The notes under the pieces are model-generated. The model did not search any database, was not told the DNA's origin, and saw only the letters and a list, made by a program, of their open reading frames with translations. Of a stretch of DNA of 64,000 nt, positions 56,750 through 64,000 are shown in pieces. This stretch comes from Halieaceae bacterium (GTDB lineage Bacteria > Pseudomonadota > Gammaproteobacteria > Pseudomonadales > Halieaceae). Positions within the stretch are counted from its first letter, which is position 1. Every line of letters starts with the position of its first letter. The stretch is from positions 62,001-126,000 of the forward strand of contig CACCPA010000003.1 in the NCBI GenBank assembly GCA_902547755.1, read 5' to 3'. Both the position numbers and the translations under genes were made by a program.

Positions 56750-57361
56750 TCAATTTCCAAAAATATAGCTACTGACATCACTGAGTCGCTCTAAATCATC
56801 CTTCGAATCAATATCCCATCCTGCAGATTGCATGGGAACAATCGCCACCTGTTTTGCTGGATCGGTCAGAAGCTTTTTAGCCCCGTTTTCAGCATTTAGT
56901 GTCAGCAGATCGGGATACCAGGCGCGAGAAAATATGGCCGGTGGGCCTACAGTCTCGCTGAAGCCCGCGCAGGCGCTCCCACCGTCCACAGCTTGTGCAA
57001 TAAGGGTCTCGAGTTCGCAGGTTGAGACCAGCACCTGATCGGCCAACAGCACTAACAACTGATCACAGTCGTCAGACAGGAGCTCGCAGCCGAGCCTGAT
57101 GGAGCTACTCATTCCTGATGACCAGTCGGGGTTGTGAATGAGCTCAGCGCCGGTTACGAAACCCTCATCGTTAGCTACCGCGATGGCCTCATGATACCTG
57201 CCGGTCATGACGACAAGTCGCGTGGGTCGGAGAGGGAGCGCAGCATCGATCACGTGTTGCAATAGCGGTTTCGTATGGAATAAGGCCAGCTGCTTGCACG
57301 CGCCAAACCGACGCGCTTCACCCGCAGCGAGAATAACAATGCCTAGCCGAGGCTCAGTCAT
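56750..57361 (-). CDS. mocA: Molybdenum cofactor cytidylyltransferase (MocA-like)
   Basis: A 203-residue nucleotidyltransferase with the MobA/MocA motif VILAAGEARRFGACKQL at the N-terminus, then PDWSSGMSSSIRLG and the metal-site region LVLLADQVLVS. MocA transfers CMP to Mo-molybdopterin, giving the MCD cofactor used by xanthine-oxidase-family enzymes. It overlaps xdhC by ATGA and lies near two iorB-type genes whose products need this cofactor, which supports MocA over MobA. The neighbourhood, not a search, distinguishes these. Confidence 0.82.
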   Translation of the reverse strand: MTEPRLGIVILAAGEARRFGACKQLALFHTKPLLQHVIDAALPLRPTRLVVMTGRYHEAIAVANDEGFVTGAELIHNPDWSSGMSSSIRLGCELLSDDCDQLLVLLADQVLVSTCELETLIAQAVDGGSACAGFSETVGPPAIFSRAWYPDLLTLNAENGAKKLLTDPAKQVAIVPMQSAGWDIDSKDDLERLSDVSSYIFGN

Positions 57362-58374
57362 TCCTGCTTGGCTGTCGCGCCAACGTAAGCAGGGCCAAAG
57401 ATCGCATCATGACACTTGGCGATGACGGAGAGCGCTATGCTTTCGGGCAGTTCGCCGCCGATATCAAATCCGGCAGGACCATCGACACGAGGCTGGTATT
57501 CTTCATCGCTGAGACCAGCTTCGATAAATACTTCCTCTCTGCGGTGGGTGGGACCGAGAAGGCCTACATAATCAAGACCGCAACCGGCGACAGCACTAAG
57601 ACTCTGGGCATCCATGGGTACGCTATGAGTCATCAGCATAGCGGCATTGACCGCGGCATCCCGTACCCATTGCGAAAGCTCCTCGAGTGGACATCGCAGT
57701 CGATGGTCTGCCATGAAGAAAAATTCATCTCTCGCATTGGCGGGTCGCGGATCCCAAACAGTCGTTTCCCAACCGAGTTGATTGGCTAGCGCGACCACTG
57801 GTTGTGCATCGATGCCGCCGCCAGCGATTAGTAAATGTGGGGCTGGCGTAATATGCGAAATCAGCCAGTTTTCACCATCTATTGCGTCCACTCGGCTTTT
57901 CTCGCGCTTGCGCGTTAGAACTGATTCGACGGCGTATTGGCTAGGAAGACTCACGGCTCCCGGTGCAGGAATGTGTTGCTTTAGATGTCCGCTTTGGCGG
58001 TTAGCCAATGAGCCTTGAATATCGAGCAGGCCCTGATAATTGTTCTCGGCATTAAGTGGTTCTAGTAAGACGTGAACGACACCACCGCAACCGATACCGA
58101 GTCGATATGACAGATCATCTTCATCATCGCCGTCATAGCGAATGCAAACGGGGATACCCGAGGCCATGACTTTGCGCGCGTTAAGCCTTATGTCCGCTTC
58201 TAGACAGCCGCCACTTAATAACCCCAGTTGCTCGCCACCCGAGCTGATCAGACTCATTGCGCCGGGTTTTCGATAACTCGAGCCTTCGGTTTTGTAAACG
58301 GTGCCTAAAATCCACTCGTCTGTGTCGCGTTGAGGTTCCCAGCGCGAGAGCATTGCCGCTAGCTGCATCGTCAT
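57358..58374 (-). CDS. XdhC/CoxI-family molybdenum hydroxylase maturation protein
   Basis: A 338-residue protein of the XdhC family, which binds the molybdenum cofactor, promotes its sulfuration and inserts it into xanthine-dehydrogenase-like enzymes. The N-terminal part has GSSYRKPGAMSLISSGGEQLG and LSGGCLEADI; the C-terminal Rossmann domain starts LLIAGGGIDAQPVVALANQL and includes LLGPTHRREEV. A GGGGAT ribosome site precedes the ATG. It forms an operon with mocA and serves the Ior-type enzymes encoded nearby. Confidence 0.88.
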   Translation of the reverse strand: MTMQLAAMLSRWEPQRDTDEWILGTVYKTEGSSYRKPGAMSLISSGGEQLGLLSGGCLEADIRLNARKVMASGIPVCIRYDGDDEDDLSYRLGIGCGGVVHVLLEPLNAENNYQGLLDIQGSLANRQSGHLKQHIPAPGAVSLPSQYAVESVLTRKREKSRVDAIDGENWLISHITPAPHLLIAGGGIDAQPVVALANQLGWETTVWDPRPANARDEFFFMADHRLRCPLEELSQWVRDAAVNAAMLMTHSVPMDAQSLSAVAGCGLDYVGLLGPTHRREEVFIEAGLSDEEYQPRVDGPAGFDIGGELPESIALSVIAKCHDAIFGPAYVGATAKQE

Positions 58375-58464
58375 AACCAGATCCCCTGAAGCGATGGGTT
58401 AATCTGACAACGGATGACTCGGTGGGTAAGGTGGTGACGATGCTTCATGGGCGCATTAGCGTGA

Positions 58465-59115
58465 TCAGGAGCGGATACCCTGGAGGATGTAGCCCGCATT
58501 TTTTTCAAAGCGCACTTTCATATCGAAGTAACCCATGAAGGTTGCCACGTCCTCGGGAAGCGCCTCAGTCTCGATCACCGAATCTGAGGAGCCGTCGTAG
58601 GATCCTGTCAACAGTGCGGATATGCCACTTAAAGCCTCGATAGTTTGCTCGAAGCTCATACCGAGCGGCGCAGAGAGTTCTGTGACCATGGTGTGAAAGT
58701 GAGTAGCCATGATGCGTTTAGAGGTTATCAACGCGTCAACTGAAATATTCTGCTCGATGACGGTGCCCAGTCTGGCGTGCAGTGCCAGGAAAATCGGGTC
58801 CGATAGGCTGGTCTCATAAAGATGCGATACAAAGTCAGTATCTGAGATGCCAGGAGAGATGCCCACGACAATATTGTTACAGAAACGCTCAAACTCCTGG
58901 CTGTACAATGACAACAGCACCTCTTCCTTGGTGCCGAAATACAGATAGAGTGTGCCCTTAGCAACGCCTGCGCGCTTCGACAGCAGTCCCATGGAAAAGC
59001 CTTCATAGCCCGCCTCCATGAATAAGATCTTTGCAGTAGCGAGAATGGTCTCCCGCCGATCGCTTTTTTGCTCGGGCGTTCGCGCTCGCTTGATGTGGGT
59101 GATAGTTGATGCCAT
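58465..59115 (-). CDS. TetR-family transcription regulator
   Basis: A 216-residue TetR-type repressor. The N-terminal helix-turn-helix (ILATAKILFMEAGYEGFSMG then KRAGVAKGTLYLYFGTKEEV, about residues 24-65) is typical; the C-terminal ligand-binding domain (to residue 216) is not recognisable beyond that. It is divergent from iorA across 188 bases that contain a perfect inverted repeat (59140-59156) close to its own start, so it probably represses itself and the iorAB operon. The ligand may be the substrate of those enzymes. Confidence 0.9.
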   Translation of the reverse strand: MASTITHIKRARTPEQKSDRRETILATAKILFMEAGYEGFSMGLLSKRAGVAKGTLYLYFGTKEEVLLSLYSQEFERFCNNIVVGISPGISDTDFVSHLYETSLSDPIFLALHARLGTVIEQNISVDALITSKRIMATHFHTMVTELSAPLGMSFEQTIEALSGISALLTGSYDGSSDSVIETEALPEDVATFMGYFDMKVRFEKNAGYILQGIRS

Positions 59116-59139
59116 TACCGAATAGTAACTTTGTTGACA

Positions 59140-59156
59140 AATGACCGCCAGTCATT
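59140..59156. promoter_or_regulatory. Probable TetR operator
   Basis: AATGAC-CGCCA-GTCATT is a perfect 6-bp inverted repeat with a 5-base centre, 24 bases upstream of the tetR start in the tetR-iorA gap. A TTGACA box (59134-59139) adjoins it. The size and location suit a TetR-family dimer. Confidence 0.65.
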
Positions 59157-59303
59157 AAATTAACTGAGTGAGGGCCAACAAGATTAACCCAAGTCCAATG
59201 ATGACCGTATGTAATCGTACATAACAGCAACATGCGACCAATTCGATCATACTGTCGGCATCACTAAGGCAGTCCAGACGCCTAGACATTGAGGAACGAG
59301 TGA

Positions 59304-59795
59304 ATGACAACTTTTACGCTTAATGGGGAAATACGGATGGTTGATACTGATCCGGAAACACCCGTGCTCTGGGTCATCCGAGAGCAGCTCGACTTAACCG
59401 GTACTAAATTTGGCTGTGGGATGGCGCAGTGCGGTGCCTGCACTATCCATGTGAATGGACGGGCGCAACGTGCCTGCATCACACCCATCGCCTCCTTGGA
59501 AGGTGCCAGCGTCACCACCATCGAGGGTCTAAAAGGTGCAGACGGATCGCTTCATTCGCTTCAACAGGCGTGGATTGATCACCAGGTTCCGCAGTGTGGC
59601 TACTGTCAGTCGGGTCAGCTGATGTCGGCGGCGGCATTGCTTGCCGATAACCCAAATCCATCGGATGCCGATATCGACACGGCCATGCGAGGTAACGTCT
59701 GTCGTTGCGGCATGTATGGACGGATACGATCAGCGATCAAGCAGGTAGCGGGTGCGTCCTTCTACGATGCGATGGAGGGTAGTCAAAATGGGTAA
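59304..59795 (+). CDS. iorA: 2Fe-2S subunit of an isoquinoline 1-oxidoreductase-type molybdenum hydroxylase
   Basis: A 163-residue electron-transfer subunit. The ferredoxin-type cluster ligands are in [17 protein letters not shown] plus a later Cys (RACITP). The second cluster domain has [12 protein letters not shown] and [11 protein letters not shown]. The arrangement is that of IorA and other small subunits of xanthine-oxidase-family enzymes that lack a FAD subunit. It overlaps iorB by 8 bases. The natural substrate is not known; the name reflects family membership. Confidence 0.9.
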   Translation: MTTFTLNGEIRMVDTDPETPVLWVIREQLDLTGTKFGCGMAQCGACTIHVNGRAQRACITPIASLEGASVTTIEGLKGADGSLHSLQQAWIDHQVPQCGYCQSGQLMSAAALLADNPNPSDADIDTAMRGNVCRCGMYGRIRSAIKQVAGASFYDAMEGSQNG

Positions 59796-62064
59796 GTGGA
59801 CCAGACGCGGTGTTCTCTCAGCCGGTGTTTTAGGTGGAACAGGACTGGTTATTGGTATTGCCGTTCGCCCTGGCAACCCGACAGAGACGGCGGGACACCT
59901 AGTAGCGGGCGAAGGGGAGAATCTCCTACATATTTATTTAAAGATCGATTCTGAGAATCGTGCGACAGCGATTTTGCCTCACTCTGAAATGGGGCAGGGC
60001 GCGCAAACCGCTCTGACACAAATGCTTGCCGAAGAGATGCATGCTGATTGGGATCTCATGCGCTTTGAAGAGGCACCAGCCAGTGCCGAATACGCCAATA
60101 TGGCGTTGGGGCGAGGCTACCTATTCAAGGGCGTTAGTTTCCCTGATGTAGTTGTGCCGACGGTTGACGGTCTGATGTTGAATCTCGCGGATGCCATTGG
60201 CATGCAGGTTACTGGCGGTAGCATGAGTATCCGTACCACCGGGCAGTATTTCCTGCGCGCAGCTGGCGCCTCGGTTCGCGAGATGCTGGTAAAAACCGCA
60301 TCGAAGGCTTGGGGTGTGCCCGAGATCGAAATTCGTACGGCTCAGAGCATGTTGTATCACGACAAAAGTGGCCGATCGGCCCCTTATTCGGAGTTTGCGG
60401 CGGCCGCTGCGGAGATGACGCCGTCATCGACACCCAAGCTTAAGAAAACGAGCAGGTTTACTGTCATGGGGCAGAGCAAACCTCGTCACGATATCCCATC
60501 AAAAGTAGACGGTACGGCGATGTTCGCCATGGATGTTAAGCGTCCCGGTATGGTCTATGCCGCCGTAAAGCGTACCCCAGTTGCAGGTGGCACGCTGAGG
60601 CGCGTGGATGACAGTGCAGCGCGCGCGATGAAAGGTGTTATCGATGTGGTCAAAGTGGGTCCGTCGAGTGCTGCAGGGCTGGTCGGATCGTATTCTGCGG
60701 GAGACACCATTGCAGTTGTCGCTGATAGCTATTGGAGGGCGGAGAAGGCGCTTGCGGCACTGAAGCTCGAGTGGAATACCGAAGGCAAGGAACGCGTCTC
60801 AAGCGAATCCATTTTTGAGCAGTTCGATCGGGATATTACGGCAGGTATAGACCGAGCCAATGATGTCACCATGGGCGATGCCACTGCGGCGTTTGATAGT
60901 GCGGCGACGGTACTGACCGCTGACTATCGCGTGCCGTATCTGGCGCACACCTGCATGGAACCGCCAAACGCAACAGCAGAGGTCTCGGCAGACCGGGCGG
61001 AGATTTGGGTCGGTTGCCAAAACCCTCTGGGTTTCCGGCAGCATCTGGCCGCCAGCCTAGGCCTAGATGTTGAGCAAGTGACGCTGCACAACTACTTTAT
61101 GGGCGGTGGTTTTGGTCGAAAGAGCAATGCGGACTATGCGTTGCAGGCCGCTATGATTGCTCGAGAAGTGGGTAGACCGGTTCAGATGGTTTACTCCCGT
61201 GCGGAGGACATCAAGCAGGACTTTTATCGGCCAGCCGTTCAAAGTCGATTCAAGGCGGGCCTCGATGCCGCTGGCAAGTTGGTCGCTTGGCAAAATACCT
61301 ACGTCGATAAACACGAGCCCGTGGAGGCGCCGCTCATACCATATGCTGTCGCTGCGCAAGATATCGGGCATGTTGCTAGCCCCACTCACGTGCCGTTTGG
61401 TGCTTGGCGAAGTGTTGATCACTCTCAGCACGGCTTCTTCACGGAGTCATTTGTTGATGAGGCAGCCCACGCGACAGGCAGAGATCCTTACGAATTCCGA
61501 GCAGAGATGCTCAAGGATAAGCCCCGTCTATTAGCGGTCCTCAATCGGGTCGCGAAGGAGGCCGATTGGGGGCGTCCGATGGAAGAAGGACGCGGGCGCG
61601 GTATCTCTTTGCAAGAGTCATTTGGCTCTATCGTGGGTCAGGTCGTCGAAGTGACAGTGTCGGGTGGAAAGACCTGGGTTGATCGGGTCGTCGCTGTAAT
61701 TGACGCAGGTTATGCGGTGTCCCCCGATGGTACAAAGGCGCAAATCGAATCAGGTATTATTTATGGTCTCAGTGCAGCGATGTACGGCGAGATTACTATC
61801 GAAGATGGCGCTGTGGCGCAGAGTAGTTTTGCTGACTACGACGCTATTCGAATGCACGATTCACCCGCTATTGAGACTCACATTATCAACAGTGGTGCCG
61901 AAATGGGTGGCGCAGGCGAACCCGGCACGCCCGGGGTGGCTCCGGCTTTGGCAAATGCCATTTTCGACGCCACAGGTAAGCGCGTGCGCACGTTACCTGT
62001 AATCAAGGCAGATCTGCGAAATGATGCTGAGGCGTCGCCTGCAGTAGCAGCACTGGGTGCTTGA
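59788..62064 (+). CDS. iorB: Molybdopterin-binding large subunit, isoquinoline 1-oxidoreductase beta type
   Basis: A 758-residue catalytic subunit of the xanthine-oxidase superfamily. ATG 59788, with GGAGGG 8 bases upstream, gives a twin-arginine signal ([17 protein letters not shown]), pointing to export across the membrane folded with its cofactor. Cofactor-binding motifs include [29 protein letters not shown] and [19 protein letters not shown], which contains the catalytic Glu. With IorA it would hydroxylate a heteroaromatic or aldehyde substrate, probably passing electrons to a cytochrome. It is followed by a strong terminator. Confidence 0.9.
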   Translation: MGKWTRRGVLSAGVLGGTGLVIGIAVRPGNPTETAGHLVAGEGENLLHIYLKIDSENRATAILPHSEMGQGAQTALTQMLAEEMHADWDLMRFEEAPASAEYANMALGRGYLFKGVSFPDVVVPTVDGLMLNLADAIGMQVTGGSMSIRTTGQYFLRAAGASVREMLVKTASKAWGVPEIEIRTAQSMLYHDKSGRSAPYSEFAAAAAEMTPSSTPKLKKTSRFTVMGQSKPRHDIPSKVDGTAMFAMDVKRPGMVYAAVKRTPVAGGTLRRVDDSAARAMKGVIDVVKVGPSSAAGLVGSYSAGDTIAVVADSYWRAEKALAALKLEWNTEGKERVSSESIFEQFDRDITAGIDRANDVTMGDATAAFDSAATVLTADYRVPYLAHTCMEPPNATAEVSADRAEIWVGCQNPLGFRQHLAASLGLDVEQVTLHNYFMGGGFGRKSNADYALQAAMIAREVGRPVQMVYSRAEDIKQDFYRPAVQSRFKAGLDAAGKLVAWQNTYVDKHEPVEAPLIPYAVAAQDIGHVASPTHVPFGAWRSVDHSQHGFFTESFVDEAAHATGRDPYEFRAEMLKDKPRLLAVLNRVAKEADWGRPMEEGRGRGISLQESFGSIVGQVVEVTVSGGKTWVDRVVAVIDAGYAVSPDGTKAQIESGIIYGLSAAMYGEITIEDGAVAQSSFADYDAIRMHDSPAIETHIINSGAEMGGAGEPGTPGVAPALANAIFDATGKRVRTLPVIKADLRNDAEASPAVAALGA

Positions 62065-62090
62065 GATCTAACGGAAACCTAGAAAGGAAG

Positions 62091-62114
62091 AGCCCCCACT
62101 GTGGGGGCTTTTTT
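62091..62114 (+). terminator. Intrinsic terminator after iorAB
   Basis: AGCCCCCAC-T-GTGGGGGCT is a 9-base inverted repeat (8-bp stem with a small loop) followed by six T residues, 27 bases after the iorB stop. The following 65 bases up to the convergent gene show nothing else. Confidence 0.92.
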
Positions 62115-62179
62115 ATAAAGCTTTTACCCAGATGGCCTGTACGTGGCTTTTATCTGGAGGATCTGTCGGCTTGGCGCGG

Positions 62180-64000
62180 TTAGACGATCTTAAAGCCTTC
62201 CTTGCTAATAGGCAGTGCTTTGATGCGCTCGCCGCAGGCATCAAACACAGCATTACATACGGCAGGCGCCAGAGGCGGCAGTGCCGGTTCTCCTGCACCG
62301 GTAGGCCGGTAGCCTGAGTTCAAAACGTCAACATGCACCCGTGGACTTTGCGGCATGCGCAACAGGGGATAGCTGTCGTAGTTACTCTGCACCACAGCTC
62401 CATTCTTGATACTGATGCGCTGTGCAGCCATGGTACTCAAGCCATCGACGACTGACCCCTGCAACTGGTTCTCGAGTCCCGAAAGGTTGACCACCTGACC
62501 GACATCGGCCGCAACCCAGACGTCGTGCACGGTAATATCTTTGCCGTCGACGCTGACTTCAGCCACCTCAGCGATGTGACCAGAGTGGCTTAAGAAGAAG
62601 GCAAGCCCCAAGCCATGACCCTCGGGTAACTTGCGTCCCCATCCAGCCGCCTTAGTCACAGCTTCAATAGTCGCGCGTGCTCTGGCCGTATTGAGGCTGG
62701 CCATGTCACCTTCTTTTATCCATCCCTTGTCACCAATCGCATTGAGCAAGAAAGCGCGGTGATCCTGTCCCGCCTTGTGCGCGAGTTCAGCGATAAACGA
62801 TTGCTCGGCAAAGGCATACACATTGGAGATCGGCGCTCGCCAGGCACCGGTTGGTGTTTGAGACTTAACGAAGCTTTGCTCTACCACTACGTTGGGTATG
62901 ACCTTGCCCGGGAAATCGTAGGGTCTGTAACTGGCACCGTAGTTGGCATTTTCCCCATCTGTTGACGCGGCAGCCACCAGGTTTTTCCAGCCGACTAATT
63001 GCCCGTCATCGGTTACGGCTCCTTGGAGTTGGTAATAGGTGGGCGCTCTGAAGTAATCAAAAGCCATGTCATCTTCACGTTTCCACTGGAGTTTGACCGG
63101 TGCTCCAACACGTCGTGAAATCAGCGCAGCTTCGAAGATGTACTCGTTGGATAATCGCCGCCCAAAACCACCACCGCCACGGAGTTGATGAACGGTAATA
63201 TTACCCGGCGTTACGTCGAGTAATTTTGCGAGATTTGAGGTGATGAAGACCGGTGTTTGACTGCTAGTCCACACTTCAACGGCACTGGTTGCCGCAGACA
63301 CAAGTACGCCTTGAGGCTCTAACTGTGCGTGCGATACAAAATCGGTTGAATAGGTTGAATCGGCCGTCATTGCCGCGTTTGCGAAGGCTGCTTCCACATC
63401 CCCTGCACGCTCGATTTCAGCCTCGACTCTCCCCGTAGCGAGGGCAGCAAGCGCCTCCGCCTCAATCGAATCCGAGTCATCTTGCGACGCGGCTGATAGG
63501 TCCCAATCTACCTTTAAAGCTTCGCGTGCTTTGAAGGTTGACCATGTATCCTTACCCACAATAGCGACCCCACTTTGAATCGCGTGAGACTCTCTAATGT
63601 CAAAGTTGTAGGGTCCGGGCGTCCCATCGAGGATGAAGGCATCAATAACTCCCGGTAGCGCTCTAACAGCTTCTAGGTTGGCCGATTTTGCTACGCCGCC
63701 AATCGACGGACACTTGACGAAGCTCGCGTAAACCATAGCGTCGACCTTGGCATCGATACCAAATATCGGTTTGCCCGTGGCGATGCCCTCCGCTGACGCG
63801 TTCGAAATACGTTTGCCTAGCAAACGATAGTCTGCGGGCGCTTTGAGTCGCACGTCCGCCTCATCCGGTACCGATATGAGTGAAGCCGCGGCCACCAGAT
63901 CTTTGTAGTGACCCGACTTGCCCGAGGGGCCATGCCGGACCATCGAGTCAGCCGTTGTGAGTTCGTCGCGCGGCACATTCCATTGGCTTGCCGCCGCACG
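62180..64000 (-). CDS. Second iorB-type molybdenum hydroxylase large subunit, 5' end cut by window
   Basis: The frame is open from the stop at 62180 to the right window edge (about 606 codons), reading AAASQWNVPRDELTTADSM at the edge, so the start lies outside. Motifs match the xanthine-oxidase-family large subunits: RIGKRISNASAEGIATGK-like linker (LLGKRISNASAEGIATGKPI), LRGGGGFGRRLSNEY, and the catalytic-Glu region GAGEPALPPLAPAVCNAVF. It differs clearly in sequence from iorB at 59788 (for example GEPALPP against GEPGTPG), so it is a distinct paralog with probably another substrate. It is convergent with iorAB. Confidence 0.88.
   Translation of the reverse strand, partial: RAAASQWNVPRDELTTADSMVRHGPSGKSGHYKDLVAAASLISVPDEADVRLKAPADYRLLGKRISNASAEGIATGKPIFGIDAKVDAMVYASFVKCPSIGGVAKSANLEAVRALPGVIDAFILDGTPGPYNFDIRESHAIQSGVAIVGKDTWSTFKAREALKVDWDLSAASQDDSDSIEAEALAALATGRVEAEIERAGDVEAAFANAAMTADSTYSTDFVSHAQLEPQGVLVSAATSAVEVWTSSQTPVFITSNLAKLLDVTPGNITVHQLRGGGGFGRRLSNEYIFEAALISRRVGAPVKLQWKREDDMAFDYFRAPTYYQLQGAVTDDGQLVGWKNLVAAASTDGENANYGASYRPYDFPGKVIPNVVVEQSFVKSQTPTGAWRAPISNVYAFAEQSFIAELAHKAGQDHRAFLLNAIGDKGWIKEGDMASLNTARARATIEAVTKAAGWGRKLPEGHGLGLAFFLSHSGHIAEVAEVSVDGKDITVHDVWVAADVGQVVNLSGLENQLQGSVVDGLSTMAAQRISIKNGAVVQSNYDSYPLLRMPQSPRVHVDVLNSGYRPTGAGEPALPPLAPAVCNAVFDACGERIKALPISKEGFKIV

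Overview
The window is a photosynthesis gene cluster of an aerobic anoxygenic phototrophic bacterium, flanked by ordinary chromosomal genes. Three things point to a marine gammaproteobacterium of the OM60/NOR5 (Halieaceae) type: a spirilloxanthin-type carotenoid gene set without crtA, only the oxygen-dependent cyclase acsF (no bchE) in the window, and a puf operon ordered L-M-C-B-A. That placement is an inference from gene content and family resemblance, not from a search.

Layout. 1-2651: a stomatin/SPFH gene (cut by the window edge), a short BLUF blue-light receptor, and acsF. 2674-7860 (minus): a small membrane protein, bchP, a PucC-like transporter (orf428 type), bchG and the repressor gene ppsR. 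8112-20923 (plus): bchF-bchN-bchB-bchH-bchL-bchM-lhaA-puhA-puhB-puhC-puhE, nearly all overlapping or touching. 21121-23019: a HemN-like radical SAM gene and idi. 23257-34172 (minus): a superoperon read as crtE-crtF-bchC-bchX-bchY-bchZ-pufQ-like-pufL-pufM-pufC-pufB-pufA. 34274-41495: crtC (plus), then minus-strand crtI-crtB and bchI-bchD-bchO. 41672-46238: an alpha/beta hydrolase, crtD with a co-transcribed seven-helix membrane protein, and a divergent cytochrome P450. 46210 to the end is accessory metabolism: a fatty-acid/sterol hydroxylase-like protein, an MBL-fold hydrolase, a MATE exporter, a thiolase/FadB-type beta-oxidation pair, DoxX, a saccharopine-dehydrogenase-like protein, a methyltransferase, and a molybdenum-hydroxylase locus (xdhC, mocA, tetR, iorA, iorB and a second iorB-like gene running off the window).

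How it works together. bchI/D/H, bchM, acsF, bchN/B/L, bchF, bchX/Y/Z, bchC, bchG and bchP make bacteriochlorophyll a from protoporphyrin IX. crtE/B/I/C/D/F and idi make a methoxylated acyclic carotenoid. pufL/M/C, puhA, pufB/A and the assembly proteins (LhaA, PucC-like, PuhB/C/E) build the reaction centre and LH1. Seven 18-bp sites fitting TGT-N12-ACA, the PpsR/CrtJ operator, lie in front of bchF, bchC (two), crtE/crtC (two), crtI and bchI. Two one-mismatch versions lie in front of bchG and between the crtD operon and the P450. Cluster-linked PpsR therefore probably controls most of the cluster, possibly including two genes with no known role in photosynthesis (the P450 and the hydrolase).

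No gene-free stretch is longer than about 260 bases. I saw no tRNA, rRNA, insertion sequence, CRISPR array or phage gene.
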